Positions 25,992 to 36,794 are shown, counted from the first letter of the stretch. The stretch is 64,000 nucleotides of DNA from Sulfitobacter sp. THAF37 (GCF_009363555.1 NZ_CP045372.1:1302001-1366000), one strand, 5' to 3'. Notes: generated by a model not told the origin, from the letters alone. Numbers and translations: made by a program.

Positions 25992-26906
25992 ATGGAACTG
26001 AACCTGACCGCCAACGCCCCCGACGCCGACTTGATCAAGGATGTGTCCGAAGCGACTTTCATGGCCGACGTGGTCGAGGCATCTCAGACCGTGCCCGTCA
26101 TCGTCGACTTCTGGGCGCCCTGGTGCGGCCCTTGCAAGACGCTGGGTCCTCAGCTCGAAGCCGCTGTTACCGCCGCAAAAGGCGCGGTGAAAATGGCCAA
26201 GGTCAATGTGGACGAGGCACAGGCGATCGCGGGTCAGCTCCAGATCCAGTCGATCCCGACGGTCTATGCCTTTCACAAGGGCCAGCCGATCGACGGTTTC
26301 CAGGGTGCGCTGCCCGAGTCCGAGGTGCGTGCCTTTGTCGACCGGGTGATCAAGGCCGCAGGGGGCGAGGCGCCCGGTGACGGCTTGGCGGAGGCTGTTG
26401 CGGCCGCCGAAGAGATGCTGACCGACGGCGCCGCCGAGGATGCCGCCCAGACCTTTGCCGCCATTCTGGGCGAGGACCCGCAGCACGCGGGCGCCTACGG
26501 TGGCATGGTCCGTGCCCATATCGCCATGGGTGCACTTGACCAGGCCGAGGCGCTGCTGAACGGCGCACCGATCGAGATTTCCAAGGCACCGGAACTCGAA
26601 GCCGCCCACGCGCAGCTCGAACTCGCCCGCCAGGCCGAAAACGCAGGACCGGTGGCCGAGCTGACCGCCACCGTCGAGGCCGAGCCGGACAACCATCAGG
26701 CACGGTTTGACCTTGCCCGCGCGCTCTATGCCAAGGGTGACGCCCAAGGTGCCGTGGATCACCTGCTCGAACTCTTCCGCCGCGACCGCGAATGGAACGA
26801 AGGCGCTGCAAAGACACAGCTTTTCACCATCTTCGATGCGCTCAAACCTGCGGACCCCGTGGTCCTGAACGGACGTCGGAAATTGAGTTCGATGATATTT
26901 GCCTGA
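25992..26906 (+). CDS. Thioredoxin-TPR protein (YbbN/CnoX-like)
   Basis: This 304-residue protein fuses an N-terminal thioredoxin domain (20-125, WCGPC at 44-48) to an Ala-rich C-terminal tetratricopeptide region (about 130-304). The layout matches YbbN/CnoX, a chaperone that protects proteins from oxidation and hands them to GroEL or DnaK. Unlike E. coli CnoX (SQHC), both Cys of the motif are kept, so it can be redox active. GAGGAAGAG precedes the ATG. The next genes (LON-like, Trm112) follow closely in the same direction. Confidence 0.88.
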   Translation: MELNLTANAPDADLIKDVSEATFMADVVEASQTVPVIVDFWAPWCGPCKTLGPQLEAAVTAAKGAVKMAKVNVDEAQAIAGQLQIQSIPTVYAFHKGQPIDGFQGALPESEVRAFVDRVIKAAGGEAPGDGLAEAVAAAEEMLTDGAAEDAAQTFAAILGEDPQHAGAYGGMVRAHIAMGALDQAEALLNGAPIEISKAPELEAAHAQLELARQAENAGPVAELTATVEAEPDNHQARFDLARALYAKGDAQGAVDHLLELFRRDREWNEGAAKTQLFTIFDALKPADPVVLNGRRKLSSMIFA

Positions 26907-26933
26907 TCATTCCCGCGCGCTAGGTGCAGGAGC

Positions 26934-27578
26934 ATGATAAAGCAAACCGAACTGCCAGATACGATCCCGATCTTTCCCCTGGCTGGAGCCTTGCTTCTTC
27001 CCCGTTCCCGGCTGCCCCTGCACATCTTCGAACCGCGGTATCTTCAAATGACTGCCGACGCGCTCAAGACGGACGGTCGGCTGATCGGGATGATCCAGCC
27101 AAATCCGGTGCCCGGTCGGGAGGGGCCGGGTCTGCACAGCATTGGCTGCGCCGGTCGGATCACCCAGTTCTCCGAAACCGAAGACGGTCGCTACATGATC
27201 ACCCTCGGCGGCGTGTCCCGGTTTCGCATCCTGCGCGAGATCGAGGGATTCAGCCCCTACCGCAAGTGCGAGGTCAGCTGGGACGGGTTCGAACGCGACC
27301 TCGGTGTGGCTGAGCAGGACGCGACGTTTACCCGCAAGCCACTGATGGAGCTTTTGGGCAGGTACTTCGAAACGCGCGGCCTCTCAGCGGACTGGAGCAC
27401 CCTGAAAGAGGCCGAGGACGAACTGCTGATCAATTCGCTTTCCATGATGCTCGACTTCGACGCCGAGGAAAAACAGGCTCTGCTCGAAGCCCCCTCGTTG
27501 CAGACCCGGCGCGAGACACTGGTTACACTGATCGAATACGCCATGCGCGGGGGCCAGGACGAAGGATTGTTGCAATGA
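26934..27578 (+). CDS. LON peptidase N-terminal (substrate-binding) domain protein
   Basis: This 214-residue protein consists only of the Lon substrate-binding domain, without ATPase or protease parts. The start [30 protein letters not shown] is the hallmark, followed by [29 protein letters not shown]. It probably binds unfolded or damaged proteins; the function is not known in detail. It sits 27 bases after the thioredoxin-TPR gene and overlaps the Trm112 gene by 4 bases. This trio recurs in Rhodobacterales and suggests a protein quality-control operon. Confidence 0.88.
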   Translation: MIKQTELPDTIPIFPLAGALLLPRSRLPLHIFEPRYLQMTADALKTDGRLIGMIQPNPVPGREGPGLHSIGCAGRITQFSETEDGRYMITLGGVSRFRILREIEGFSPYRKCEVSWDGFERDLGVAEQDATFTRKPLMELLGRYFETRGLSADWSTLKEAEDELLINSLSMMLDFDAEEKQALLEAPSLQTRRETLVTLIEYAMRGGQDEGLLQ

Positions 27579-27757
27579 CCGACCTGCAGGCATTCGACCG
27601 CCGTATGCTCGAAGCACTGATTTGCCCGCGCAGCCAGACGACACTGGAATACGACCCGGAGCGCCAGGAGCTTGTATCGAAAGCTGCCGGTCTGGCCTAC
27701 CCGATCCGAAACGGCATTCCCGTCATGTTGATGGACGAGGCACGCAGCCTGGAGTGA
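27575..27757 (+). CDS. Trm112 family protein
   Basis: This is a 60-residue protein with the Trm112/YcaR pattern: [19 protein letters not shown], then [20 protein letters not shown]. Only one Cys is left of the zinc set seen in eukaryotic Trm112, as in many bacterial relatives. Trm112 proteins activate methyltransferases; bacterial targets are mostly unknown. It starts with ATGA overlapping the LON-like gene. Confidence 0.87.
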   Translation: MTDLQAFDRRMLEALICPRSQTTLEYDPERQELVSKAAGLAYPIRNGIPVMLMDEARSLE

Positions 27758-27766
27758 GCTTCGGTT

Positions 27767-27811
27767 CTTTATGCCTGAAATACTCGGGGGTCTGGGGGCA
27801 AAGCCCCCAGA
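27767..27811. repeat. Intergenic repeat element, copy 1, with hairpin
   Basis: A TTT-TGCC-x-AAATACTCG lead-in is followed by a G-rich hairpin (TCTGGGGGC 27791-27799, AAA, GCCCCCAGA 27803-27811). Copy 2 at 42366-42415 has the same lead-in and architecture. It lies between the converging Trm112 and hydroxylase genes. No T run follows. Confidence 0.65.
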
Positions 27812-27851
27812 ATATAATATAGTGAGAGTCACTGAACTTCAGGTCCAGAGC

Positions 27852-29078
27852 CTACAGCGGCTTGCCCTGCATCAGCCGCGGAAGGTCGCCGGTCAGACCG
27901 GCAGCCTCGCGGATAAACCCGCGGCGCACTCCAGGCAGGGCATTCACCGCCGCCATGCCGATGTCCCGCGCCAGGCGGATTGCAGGGTTGTCGTTTGAAA
28001 ACAACCGGTTGAAGCTATCCGTCGCCAGCGCCAGACTGGCGTTGTCGAACCGCCGCCATTCCTGGTAGCGCGCCAGCGCCGCGTCGGACCCTGGGTCTTC
28101 GCCGCGCCGACGGGCCTCCGCGATGACCTCTGCCAGCGCTGCAACGTCACGCAGCCCCGCGTTCAGCCCCTGGCCCGCGACGGGATGCACCCCATGCGCG
28201 GCGTCCCCCACCAGCGCCACGCGCGGTGCCACCATGTCCATCGCCAGCGACAGGCTCAGCGGATAGCTGAAGCGCGCACCCGCGAGGCCGATCCGGCCCA
28301 TGAATGCACCGACCCTCGGGCGCAATATGTCCAGATAAGCAGCATCCGGAAGCGCGTCGATCCGGCGCGCTGCGGTGTCGCTCTCACTCCACACGATGGA
28401 GGACCGGTTGCCGGTCAGCGGCAGGATCGCCAGCGGGCCGGGGGGCATGAACAACTGGTGGGCCACGCCATTATGCAGTGCTTCGTGCTCGATCGCACAG
28501 ACCAGTGCGGTCTGGCCGTAGCTCCATTCAACACGCCTGATACCTGCACGTCGCCCCGTGCCGGTATCGCGCCCGTCGGCGCCGATGGCCAACCGCGCCC
28601 GCAGCACGCCGCCGCTGGCCAGCGTCAGTGTGATACCGGTGCCGTCGGTGCTCTGCGCGGTCACTGTTTCGCCATTCAGTTGCGTGATCCGGTCCGCTGC
28701 CTTCACCGCGTCCAGCAGTTGCCGCCGCAGGTGCCGGTCCTCGACCATGTAGCCCATTGGCCCTTCTTCGATCTCGGCGTGGTTGAAATGCATGAAAAGG
28801 GGGGAGGGACCTTCGCCCGCGCGCCCGTCTGTCACCTTGATGTCCAGCATCGGCTGGGCCTTGTCCGCGACGCCCTGCCACAGGCCCAACTGCTCCAGCA
28901 TCCGCACCGAGGACAACGCAAGCGCATAAGAGCGCCCGTCGAAGGCCGCATTGCGCCGCACTTTCACATCCAGCCGGTCGATCAGGCTGACCCGCAGGCC
29001 CGCGCCCGCCAGCGCGAGGGCCAGAACCGGACCGTTAAGGCCGCCGCCGACGATGGCGATATCGGTATCGAAATCCAT
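27852..29078 (-). CDS. UbiH/UbiF/VisC-family FAD monooxygenase
   Basis: This 408-residue flavoprotein hydroxylase is of the type that hydroxylates the ubiquinone ring. The Rossmann motif IAIVGGGLNGPVLALAL is at 7-23. The GD motif VALVGDAAHGVHPVAGQGLNAGLRD (around residues 290-315) is diagnostic for the UbiH/COQ6 group. The exact ring position cannot be told from sequence. The ATG at 29078 gives the family N-terminus; longer starts overlap the divergent amidase upstream region. Confidence 0.9.
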   Translation of the reverse strand: MDFDTDIAIVGGGLNGPVLALALAGAGLRVSLIDRLDVKVRRNAAFDGRSYALALSSVRMLEQLGLWQGVADKAQPMLDIKVTDGRAGEGPSPLFMHFNHAEIEEGPMGYMVEDRHLRRQLLDAVKAADRITQLNGETVTAQSTDGTGITLTLASGGVLRARLAIGADGRDTGTGRRAGIRRVEWSYGQTALVCAIEHEALHNGVAHQLFMPPGPLAILPLTGNRSSIVWSESDTAARRIDALPDAAYLDILRPRVGAFMGRIGLAGARFSYPLSLSLAMDMVAPRVALVGDAAHGVHPVAGQGLNAGLRDVAALAEVIAEARRRGEDPGSDAALARYQEWRRFDNASLALATDSFNRLFSNDNPAIRLARDIGMAAVNALPGVRRGFIREAAGLTGDLPRLMQGKPL

Positions 29079-29157
29079 GCGCCTAGATATGCGGCATGCT
29101 CGGGGATTGTCCATGCGCGCTGTCGTCGCTACCGTCTGCCTGAAAAGGGGACAACAC

Positions 29158-30486
29158 ATGCAAGAATGGCGGAAAATGAGCGCGGCGGATCTCGGTCGCG
29201 GGATAGACAAGGGGGAGATCGACCCCGTCACCCTCTGCCAGACCTATCTGGACGCAATCGAGGCTCATCCGCTGCGCGATCGCATCTATGCCCGCGTCAC
29301 GGCAGACCGCGCTTTGTCAGAAGCCCGCGCCGCCGCTGTCCGCGCCAAGGCGGGGCAGCGCCTGTCCCCACTGGACGGCGTACCGATCTCCTGGAAGGAT
29401 CTCTTTGACAGCGCCGGGACCGCGACGGAGGCGGGATCGAAACTTCTGGAAGGGCGGGTGCCGGATCGCGATGCGGTGGTGTTGACCAACGCCACCGCTG
29501 CCGGGCTTGTCTGCCTGGGCAAGACCCACATGAGCGAGCTCGCCTTCTCCGGCCTCGGCCACAACCCCAGCACCGCGACGCCGCCCTGCGTGAATGACGA
29601 GAATGCAGTGTCGGGCGGTTCTTCATCGGGGGCTGCAGCCTCTGTCGCCTTCGGCCTTGCCGCTGCCGCCATCGGTTCCGACACCGGGGGGTCGGTCCGG
29701 GTGCCCGCCGCCTGGAACGACCTTGTTGGGCTCAAGACCACCTCCGGTCGTCTCAGCCTTGAAGGGGTCGTGCCCCTGGCGCTGAAGTTCGACACCGTCG
29801 GTCCGCTCTGCCGCTCTGTCGAGGACGCGGCGCTGTTGCTTGCCGCGCTTGAGGGGGGCAAAGCTGCCGATCTGCGCCACAGCGATCTTGAAGGTCGCCG
29901 TCTTGCCGTGCTGCGGACGGTTGCCTTGGACGACCTGCGGGACGCGCCCGCCGCCGCCTTCGAAGCTGCCATTTCCAAGCTGGCAGAAGCCGGGGCCGAG
30001 ATCGTCGAAATCGATTTGCCCGAGGTGGCCGAGGCCATGCCGCTGAGCGGTTGCCTCTACACGACAGAAGCGTACGGCCTCTGGCGCGACGTCATCGAGG
30101 CGAACCCCGATGCGATGTTCCGTGAAATTCTAGAACGGTTTCGTCTGGGCAAGGAGTTCTCCGGCCCTGACTACGTGGCGGCTTGGGCAAGGCTCGACGC
30201 GCTGCGCGCAGGCTACGACGCGGCGGTCGCGGGCTTCGATGCCGTGCTGCTGCCAACGGCGGCGTTGTTGCCGCCCGCGCTTGAAAGGCTGCAACAGGAC
30301 CATGATTTCTACGTTGCGGAAAACCTGCTGACCCTGCGCAACACCCGCATCGGAAATCTGATGGGCGTGCCCGCCCTTACCGTGCCGACCCCCACACCTT
30401 CTTGTGGTCTGATGCTGATGTGCCCCCCAAATATGGAAGAGGCAGTCTTGCGTATCGGTGCGGCGGTACAGGACGTCCTGATCTGA
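29158..30486 (+). CDS. Amidase-signature family hydrolase
   Basis: This amidase has 442 residues and the Ser-cisSer-Lys triad K80 (PISWKDLF), S155 (VSGGSSSG) and S179 (GSDTGGSVR). The spacings of 75 and 24 match GatA (K79/S154/S178). Despite this it is not part of a gatCAB cluster and probably hydrolyses small amides or acts on an unknown substrate. AAGGGG lies before the ATG at 29158. Longer in-frame starts overlap the divergent hydroxylase gene and lack ribosome sites. Confidence 0.88.
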   Translation: MQEWRKMSAADLGRGIDKGEIDPVTLCQTYLDAIEAHPLRDRIYARVTADRALSEARAAAVRAKAGQRLSPLDGVPISWKDLFDSAGTATEAGSKLLEGRVPDRDAVVLTNATAAGLVCLGKTHMSELAFSGLGHNPSTATPPCVNDENAVSGGSSSGAAASVAFGLAAAAIGSDTGGSVRVPAAWNDLVGLKTTSGRLSLEGVVPLALKFDTVGPLCRSVEDAALLLAALEGGKAADLRHSDLEGRRLAVLRTVALDDLRDAPAAAFEAAISKLAEAGAEIVEIDLPEVAEAMPLSGCLYTTEAYGLWRDVIEANPDAMFREILERFRLGKEFSGPDYVAAWARLDALRAGYDAAVAGFDAVLLPTAALLPPALERLQQDHDFYVAENLLTLRNTRIGNLMGVPALTVPTPTPSCGLMLMCPPNMEEAVLRIGAAVQDVLI

Positions 30487-30603
30487 CTTTGGCCTAAATA
30501 CCACAACAGCCTTTGCTTGCGCCGGTTTTTCTGGACGACAGGAGGGAGCTTGGGTACTTTGAACCAAACGGGGCGCTAACGATCCCGATCCGAGGCAGTT
30601 GTA

Positions 30604-31791
30604 ATGTTTTACCCAGAGCGGTTTTCGAACCTTCCGGCCCATGCGTGGCCGCGCCTGCGCGCCCTGTTGGACGTGCACGAGGGCGGTGGTCCGCTGATTC
30701 AGATGACCATCGGTGAACCGAAACATGCCTTCCCGGCCTGGATCACCGACAGGATCGTCGAAGCAGCCGAGGGCTTTAACAGTTACCCGCCGAACGATGG
30801 ATCACCGCAACTGCGCGGGGCGATCGCGGGCTGGATAAAGCGCCGCTACGGCGTGGACATGGACGCCGACACCGAGGTGATGGCGCTGAACGGCACCCGC
30901 GAGGGGCTTTACAATGCCGTCATGGCGCTCTGCCCCGAGACAAAGAACGGTGAACGCCCCGCAGTCCTGATGCCGAACCCGTTCTACCAGGTCTATATGA
31001 TCGGCGCGATTTCGGGCGCGTCGGACCCGATCATGGTCAACGCAACAGAAGAAACAGGGCACCTGCCCGATTTTCACGCTGTTGACCCCGCGGTCCTGGA
31101 CCGGACCACCGCCTGTTATTTCTGTTCGCCCGCAAATCCACAGGGCGCTGTCGCCTCGCGCGACTATTGGGCGAGGCTGATCGAGCTGGCGGAGAAACAC
31201 GATTTCAAAATCTTCGCCGACGAATGCTATTCCGAAATCTACCGGGATACGCCGCCGGTCGGTGCTATGCAGGTGGTCGAAGAGACAGGGGCCGACCGCA
31301 ATCGCGTGGCGATTTTTCATTCGCTTTCCAAGCGGTCGAACCTGCCGGGACTACGCTCTGGCTTTGTGGCTTCGGGGCCGGAGACCATCCGCGAGATCAA
31401 GCAGCTTCGTAATTATGCCGGTGCACCTCTGCCGTTGCCGCTTCAGGCCGCTGCAGCGGCGGTCTGGGACGATGAGGACCACGTGGCCGAAAACCGCGCC
31501 CTGTACCTCGAAAAATACCATATCGCAGACCGCATCCTGGGCAACGTGCCGGGGTATCACAGCCCCGAGGCGGGCTTCTTTCTCTGGCTGCCGGTCGAGG
31601 ATGACGAAGAGGCGGCGTTGAAACTGTGGAAGGACGTTGGCGTCAAGGTATTGCCCGGAGGCTACCTGGCGCAGGACGTGAAAGGGGTGGAAAACCCTGG
31701 CAAGAAATACATCCGGGTCGCCCTAGTGGCGCCCAAGGATGAAATGGCACGCGGGTTGGAGCTGATCCGCGACTGCCTCTATCCGACTTGA
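30604..31791 (+). CDS. Class I/II aminotransferase, DapC-like
   Basis: This fold-type I PLP enzyme has 395 residues. The PLP lysine is K243 in [17 protein letters not shown], and D206/Y209 sit in ADECYSEIY. The N-terminus ([23 protein letters not shown]) and the NPFYQVY segment resemble N-succinyldiaminopimelate aminotransferase (DapC), which would place it in lysine/peptidoglycan precursor synthesis. The assignment within class I is moderate. It is 17 bases upstream of ftsK, so they probably share a transcript. Confidence 0.85.
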   Translation: MFYPERFSNLPAHAWPRLRALLDVHEGGGPLIQMTIGEPKHAFPAWITDRIVEAAEGFNSYPPNDGSPQLRGAIAGWIKRRYGVDMDADTEVMALNGTREGLYNAVMALCPETKNGERPAVLMPNPFYQVYMIGAISGASDPIMVNATEETGHLPDFHAVDPAVLDRTTACYFCSPANPQGAVASRDYWARLIELAEKHDFKIFADECYSEIYRDTPPVGAMQVVEETGADRNRVAIFHSLSKRSNLPGLRSGFVASGPETIREIKQLRNYAGAPLPLPLQAAAAAVWDDEDHVAENRALYLEKYHIADRILGNVPGYHSPEAGFFLWLPVEDDEEAALKLWKDVGVKVLPGGYLAQDVKGVENPGKKYIRVALVAPKDEMARGLELIRDCLYPT

Positions 31792-31808
31792 GAACGAGGA
31801 AACGAGCA

Positions 31809-34778
31809 ATGGCATATCAGACCCGTGGGCGTGACCCCCTGCTGGACAGCAACATGACCGAGGCGCTGGAGAAGCGCGGCAAGGAACTGTTGGGTCTGGC
31901 GCTGATCATGCTCGGTGTGATGGCCGCGATGATGATCGGCAGCTATACGCCCGATGATCCCAACTGGATGGTATCCACCGATGCGCCCGTACAGAACTGG
32001 ATGGGGCGGATCGGGGCTTCTGTCGCCGCACCGCTGTTCATGATCGTCGGTTGGGGTGCCTGGGGTATTGCCGTGATCCTGCTGGCCTGGGGCATGCGGT
32101 TCGCGTTGCATTCGGGACAGGACCGGGCTCTGGGTCGCCTGATCTTCGCTCCCATCGCCATTGCGCTCGGGTCGATCTATGCCGCGACGCTGGCACCGGG
32201 GTCGGAATGGCTTCAGACCCACAGCTTCGGTTTGGGCGGGCTGTTCGGGGATACTGTCATGGGTGCGATTCTGACGATCCTGCCCATCGGCTCTACCTTC
32301 ACCGTCAAATTCATGTCGCTCGTGATGGGCCTCGGCATACTGGCGCTGGGGGCCTTCGTCCTCGGCTTTAACCGGGTTGAGCTGAACCGGATCGCCCGCT
32401 TCCTGCTGGTCGGTACAATCATGGCATATGCCACCATGATGAGTCTTCTCGGGCGCGGCGCGACCGGCGCCATGCAAGCCGCGCAGAACCTGCAGGCCCG
32501 CCAGTCCGAGCGGCGCGAGCGTCTGCGCATCGAGGCCGAAGAAAACGCCGCCTTCGCCGCACAACAGGAGGCCGCCGCCAATGTGGTTCAGCGCGACATG
32601 CCCCGCGCCGAACCGGTCGTTCAGGCCGAGTCCGCCAAGGCCGGACTGCTGGGCCGTGTGCCCGGCCTGATCAAGCGGCCTGAGCAGTTGCCGGAACCGG
32701 AACTGGTGGAAACCTGGTCCGACGCCTTGGTCGAAGAGGAAGAGCCGGGCAGCGACAGGATCAAAACCAAGATCGCGGATGTGATCAAGAACCGGGTACG
32801 CAGCACCAAGGCGGTACATACGCCGGTCACAGCGCCGCTGACCCGTGGCCGGGGCAGGGGGCCCGACCCCCTGGTCCTGAACACCACGCCTACTGGTCAA
32901 CTGCCGCCCGAACCCCCCTTGACCGGCGCAGCCAAACGCACCGAACCGCCGCTGACCGATGCGGCCCGCTCCGCTGCGCCGGCTTTCGCGCCAGCGGCCG
33001 CTCCGGCCCCCGTCGCCGAGGCCCCTATGGCACAGGACGACGACATGTTGGATGCGGCGGATTACGACAGCTACGACACAGGCGACCATGAAACCGTTTC
33101 CGATGTACTGCCCCTGCAACAGGCCGCGCCGGAAACCCCGAGCATTCCCGTGGCCGAACCGCGTCGCGTGGTTCAGCAACCGGTGCGCAAGCCTGTCCAG
33201 CCATCCAGAAAGGCCCAGGCCGAAGCGCAGCCGACCCTGACGTTCGACGACACCCACCCGGGTTTTGAATTGCCGCCCCTCAGCCTGTTGGAAAGCCCCG
33301 AAACCGTCGAGCGGCTGCACCTCAGCGACGAGGCGCTGGAAGAGAATGCCCGGATGCTGGAAACCGTGCTCGACGATTACGGCGTCAAGGGAGAGATTGT
33401 CGCGGTCCGTCCCGGCCCGGTCGTCACCATGTACGAACTGGAGCCGGCACCGGGCCTCAAGGCCAGCCGGGTGATCGGACTGGCCGACGACATCGCGCGG
33501 TCCATGGCGGCACTCTCTGCCCGTGTGTCCACCGTGCCGGGGCGCAGCGTGATCGGGATCGAACTGCCAAACGAGAACCGCGAAAAGGTGATCCTGCGCG
33601 AAATCCTGTCGTCGCGCGACTTTGGCGACGGCAACCAACGCCTGCCGCTGGCGCTGGGCAAGGACATCGGCGGCGACCCCATCGTCGCCAACCTGGCCAA
33701 AATGCCCCACCTGCTGATCGCCGGGACCACCGGTTCGGGTAAATCCGTGGCCATCAACACGATGATCCTGTCGCTGCTCTACAAGCTGACGCCGCAGGAG
33801 TGTCGCCTGATCATGATCGACCCCAAGATGCTGGAATTGTCGGTCTATGACGGTATTCCGCATCTGCTGTCCCCTGTTGTCACGGACCCGAAAAAGGCCG
33901 TTGTGGCGCTGAAATGGACCGTGGGCGAGATGGAAGAACGCTATCGCAAGATGTCCAAGATGGGCGTGCGCAACATCGAAGGCTACAACGGCCGCGTGCG
34001 CGATGCGCTGGCCAAGGGCGAACTCTTCAGCCGCACCGTGCAGACCGGGTTTGACGAGGACACCGGCGAGCCGATTTTCGAAACCGAGGAAACAACGCCC
34101 GAGGCGCTACCCTATATCGTCGTCATCGTCGACGAGATGGCCGACCTGATGATGGTCGCGGGCAAGGAGATCGAAGCCTGCATCCAGCGTCTGGCGCAGA
34201 TGGCGCGGGCATCTGGTATCCACCTTATCATGGCCACGCAGCGCCCCTCGGTCGACGTCATCACCGGCACGATCAAGGCGAACTTCCCCACACGGATCTC
34301 GTTTCAGGTGACGTCGAAGATCGACAGTCGCACGATTCTGGGCGAAATGGGCGCGGAACAGCTGCTTGGCATGGGCGACATGCTCTATATGGCGGGCGGG
34401 GCCAAGATCACCCGTTGCCACGGGCCGTTCGTGTCCGATGAGGAAGTCGAGGAAATCGTCAACCACCTCAAGCAGTTCGGTGAACCCGATTACGTCTCTG
34501 GCGTGGTGCAGGGCCCGGCGGAGGACAAGGAAAGCGACATCGACGCCGTTCTGGGCCTGAACACCGGCGGCAACACCGACGGCGAAGATGCGCTTTACGA
34601 TACCGCCGTGCAGGTTGTCATCAAGGACCGGAAATGTTCGACTTCCTATATCCAGCGGAAGCTGGCCATCGGCTATAACAAGGCCGCCCGACTGGTTGAG
34701 CAGATGGAGGAGGAAGGCCTCGTCTCCCCTGCCAACCACGTGGGCAAACGCGAAATACTGGTGCCGGAACAGGGCTAA
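31809..34778 (+). CDS. ftsK: DNA translocase FtsK
   Basis: This division-site DNA pump sorts chromosome termini and activates XerCD. It has 989 residues. The N-terminus (about 25-200) holds four to five membrane helices. A Pro/Ala-rich linker runs to about 480. The RecA-like motor has Walker A GTTGSGKS at 639-646 and Walker B in [15 protein letters not shown]. The C-terminal gamma domain (about 915-989, [21 protein letters not shown]) reads KOPS sites. GAGGA precedes the ATG at 31809, better than the in-frame TTG at 31788. It follows the DapC-like gene and ends in a strong terminator. Confidence 0.97.
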   Translation: MAYQTRGRDPLLDSNMTEALEKRGKELLGLALIMLGVMAAMMIGSYTPDDPNWMVSTDAPVQNWMGRIGASVAAPLFMIVGWGAWGIAVILLAWGMRFALHSGQDRALGRLIFAPIAIALGSIYAATLAPGSEWLQTHSFGLGGLFGDTVMGAILTILPIGSTFTVKFMSLVMGLGILALGAFVLGFNRVELNRIARFLLVGTIMAYATMMSLLGRGATGAMQAAQNLQARQSERRERLRIEAEENAAFAAQQEAAANVVQRDMPRAEPVVQAESAKAGLLGRVPGLIKRPEQLPEPELVETWSDALVEEEEPGSDRIKTKIADVIKNRVRSTKAVHTPVTAPLTRGRGRGPDPLVLNTTPTGQLPPEPPLTGAAKRTEPPLTDAARSAAPAFAPAAAPAPVAEAPMAQDDDMLDAADYDSYDTGDHETVSDVLPLQQAAPETPSIPVAEPRRVVQQPVRKPVQPSRKAQAEAQPTLTFDDTHPGFELPPLSLLESPETVERLHLSDEALEENARMLETVLDDYGVKGEIVAVRPGPVVTMYELEPAPGLKASRVIGLADDIARSMAALSARVSTVPGRSVIGIELPNENREKVILREILSSRDFGDGNQRLPLALGKDIGGDPIVANLAKMPHLLIAGTTGSGKSVAINTMILSLLYKLTPQECRLIMIDPKMLELSVYDGIPHLLSPVVTDPKKAVVALKWTVGEMEERYRKMSKMGVRNIEGYNGRVRDALAKGELFSRTVQTGFDEDTGEPIFETEETTPEALPYIVVIVDEMADLMMVAGKEIEACIQRLAQMARASGIHLIMATQRPSVDVITGTIKANFPTRISFQVTSKIDSRTILGEMGAEQLLGMGDMLYMAGGAKITRCHGPFVSDEEVEEIVNHLKQFGEPDYVSGVVQGPAEDKESDIDAVLGLNTGGNTDGEDALYDTAVQVVIKDRKCSTSYIQRKLAIGYNKAARLVEQMEEEGLVSPANHVGKREILVPEQG

Positions 34779-34818
34779 GGCTTACCTCCTCAGGAGCCCT
34801 TTTCGCTGATGCGCCCCA

Positions 34819-34848
34819 AGCCGCCGGAGTTTTCCCGGCGGCTTTTTT
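34819..34848 (+). terminator. Terminator after ftsK
   Basis: A 9-base stem (AGCCGCCGG 34819-34827, CCGGCGGCT 34835-34843) with a 7-base loop is followed by TTTTT. Confidence 0.9.
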
Positions 34849-34908
34849 CTTTGGCCGGGGGAACGTTCGCAACCTCAAACCCGTTGAGGACCGGTAAAGG
34901 CAGGCACG

Positions 34909-35493
34909 ATGAGCAACCACAAGACTTCGGTTTCAGACATCCTCGACACGCTGGACGACCTTGCGGACCACGACGACGCCGTAACCATCGGCGACGTGGC
35001 GGAGGCGCTGGGCGGTCGCGGGTTCGGGCCGTTGATACTGCTCCCCGCGCTGATCGTTATTTCGCCGCTGGGCGGCATCCCGCTTCTGCCTACGCTGATG
35101 GCGATCGTGATCGCGCTTTTTGCTGTGCAGGTGGTGCTCCAGCGCGAGCATCTGTGGCTGCCGGACATGCTCCGGTCGCGTGCGGTGGCGGACGACCGGA
35201 TGAAAAAGGCGGTTGCCCGAATGAGACCGGTTGCCGGGTGGATGGATCAACACATGGGGAGCCGGCTGACCATCCTCGCAGGGCCGCCGATGGAAACGGT
35301 CGGGGCGTTGGTCATCATCCTGCTCTGCGCCGTGGTGCCCCCGTCCGAGCTGGTGCCCTTTGCAGCTCTGCTGCCCATGTCTGCCATCGGGGCGCTGGGG
35401 CTGGGGCTTAGCCTCAAGGACGGTGTCGTCATGGCGCTGGGCCTTGTGGCCTCGATCCTCGCGCTGTGGGGTATCTACACTTGGGTGCTGTGA
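34909..35493 (+). CDS. ExoD family membrane protein
   Basis: This 194-residue inner-membrane protein has about four hydrophobic helices (43-60, 62-77, 125-145 and 150-192). The N-terminal SDILDTLDDLADHDDAVTIGDVAEALGGRGFGPLILLPALI is the ExoD pattern. ExoD of Sinorhizobium affects exopolysaccharide and alkaline tolerance; its biochemistry is unknown. AAAGGCAGG lies before the ATG. It stands between the ftsK terminator and lolA, with 80 bases before lolA. Confidence 0.87.
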   Translation: MSNHKTSVSDILDTLDDLADHDDAVTIGDVAEALGGRGFGPLILLPALIVISPLGGIPLLPTLMAIVIALFAVQVVLQREHLWLPDMLRSRAVADDRMKKAVARMRPVAGWMDQHMGSRLTILAGPPMETVGALVIILLCAVVPPSELVPFAALLPMSAIGALGLGLSLKDGVVMALGLVASILALWGIYTWVL

Positions 35494-35573
35494 GCAGAAA
35501 ACCGCGGGCTGATATCGCATATCACCGGGTTTCGCCCTATCTCTGGTTCGACGTAAAACACAGGAAGATCAAA

Positions 35574-36173
35574 ATGCGACTGATGACATCCATCGCTCTG
35601 GCGCTTGCGCTGCTCAGCCCGGTTGCGGCTGCGGCACAAAAGCTGCCGCTCAACAACATTTCGGCTTACCTGAACGGGATGCAGACCGCGAAGGGAGAAT
35701 TCACCCAGATCAACGACGATGGGTCGATCAGCACCGGCACCATCTACATCAAACGGCCGGGCAAGGTGCGGTTCGAATACAACCCGCCGGATTCCGGCCT
35801 GGTCGTGGCCGGGGCCAATACCGTGGTGATCTACGACAAGAAGTCGAACCAGCCGGCGGAAAGCTATCCGCTGTCGCGCACGCCGTTGTCTATCATCCTC
35901 GCGCCACAGGTGGACCTGGGCCGTGCGAACATGGTCACGGGGCATACCTACGACGGCACCGCGACCGTGGTGACGGCACAGGATCCGGCGAACCCGCAAT
36001 ACGGCAACATCCAGCTGAAGTTTACCGGGAACCCGGTGGAGCTGCGCCAGTGGATCATCAACGACGGCAATGGCACGGCCACAACCGTGGTGCTCGGCGA
36101 TCTGCAGACCGGTGGGTCGTTGCCCAACAGCCTGTTCGATACCGGTAGCCCCGGCAACGCGCCCAGGCGGTAA
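35574..36173 (+). CDS. lolA: Outer-membrane lipoprotein carrier LolA
   Basis: This periplasmic chaperone ferries lipoproteins from LolCDE to the outer membrane. It has 199 residues with a signal peptide (MRLMTSIALALALLSPVAAA). The body shows MQTAKGEFTQINDDGSISTGTIYIKRPGKVRFEYNPP, typical LolA strands, and LSIILAPQVDLG in the lid region. AGGAAG lies before the ATG at 35574. Longer in-frame starts overlap the exoD-like gene end. A strong terminator follows. Its location just after ftsK is a conserved bacterial order. Confidence 0.93.
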   Translation: MRLMTSIALALALLSPVAAAAQKLPLNNISAYLNGMQTAKGEFTQINDDGSISTGTIYIKRPGKVRFEYNPPDSGLVVAGANTVVIYDKKSNQPAESYPLSRTPLSIILAPQVDLGRANMVTGHTYDGTATVVTAQDPANPQYGNIQLKFTGNPVELRQWIINDGNGTATTVVLGDLQTGGSLPNSLFDTGSPGNAPRR

Positions 36174-36179
36174 CGGACT

Positions 36180-36207
36180 GGCCCCGGATGTTGTCCGGGG
36201 CCTTTTT
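36180..36207 (+). terminator. Terminator after lolA
   Basis: A 9-base stem (GGCCCCGGA 36180-36188, TCCGGGGCC 36194-36202) with TGTTG loop is followed by TTTTT. It lies between lolA and the converging transglycosylase gene. Confidence 0.92.
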
Positions 36208-36209
36208 CG

Positions 36210-36794
36210 CTAGCGCAGCCGACAGGCGGAGATCTGCTGCTGATACATCAGCGACCGCGCCTCGACCTTGCCGGCCACCGCCACCAGCCAGGACTTCTGG
36301 TTGTAGCTCGCCCTTGCAAATCCCGTGTGGCCCTCGTGATAGGCCAGGTACTGGTTGCGCGCGTCGTGCAGGTCGATGCCGTTCCGGTCACGGGTCTGGT
36401 TCATGTACCAGCCCATGAAATCGGTGGCGTCGTTGATCCTGTCGCGTTTGGCCGAACGGCGGTTCTGCGCGTTGCGATATTCGTCCCAGGTCGCATCCAG
36501 TGCCTGAGAATACCCAAAGGCGCTGGACTGCCGCCCCATCGGGATCACGCCCAGCACGTATTTGAACGGCGTGCGCGCGTCCGACACGAACTTGCTTTCC
36601 TGGTGGATGGTGGCCATCTGCACATGCACCGGCACACCCCATTTGCGTTCCACATTGCGGAACGCTTTGTAATATTCTGGGCGCTCTTTGAGTATCGTAC
36701 AGGCGTTGTCCAGGTCCCGCGGCGCAGGCGATTGCCCGCCCCCGCAGGAGGCGACCATCAGTACGATTATCATAGCGCGAAGAGTTTTGCTCAT
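36210..36794 (-). CDS. Transglycosylase SLT-domain lipoprotein
   Basis: This 194-residue exported lipoprotein has lipobox VASC (Cys17). The fold matches lytic transglycosylases: VHVQMATIHQESKFVSDA carries the catalytic Glu (E66), then SSAFGYSQALDATWDEY and QYLAYHEGHTGFARASY follow. It would cut glycan strands in the periplasm, freeing 1,6-anhydro-muropeptides. The variant is the short Rhodobacterales type. GAGG lies close before the ATG. A TATACT box about 40 bases upstream may be a promoter -10. Confidence 0.85.
   Translation of the reverse strand: MSKTLRAMIIVLMVASCGGGQSPAPRDLDNACTILKERPEYYKAFRNVERKWGVPVHVQMATIHQESKFVSDARTPFKYVLGVIPMGRQSSAFGYSQALDATWDEYRNAQNRRSAKRDRINDATDFMGWYMNQTRDRNGIDLHDARNQYLAYHEGHTGFARASYNQKSWLVAVAGKVEARSLMYQQQISACRLR

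Noticed and set aside
31779..33863. A 694-residue open frame opposite ftsK
   Set aside because: Shadow of a GC-rich gene; the sequence is His/Gln/Gly-rich and lacks domains, while ftsK is complete.
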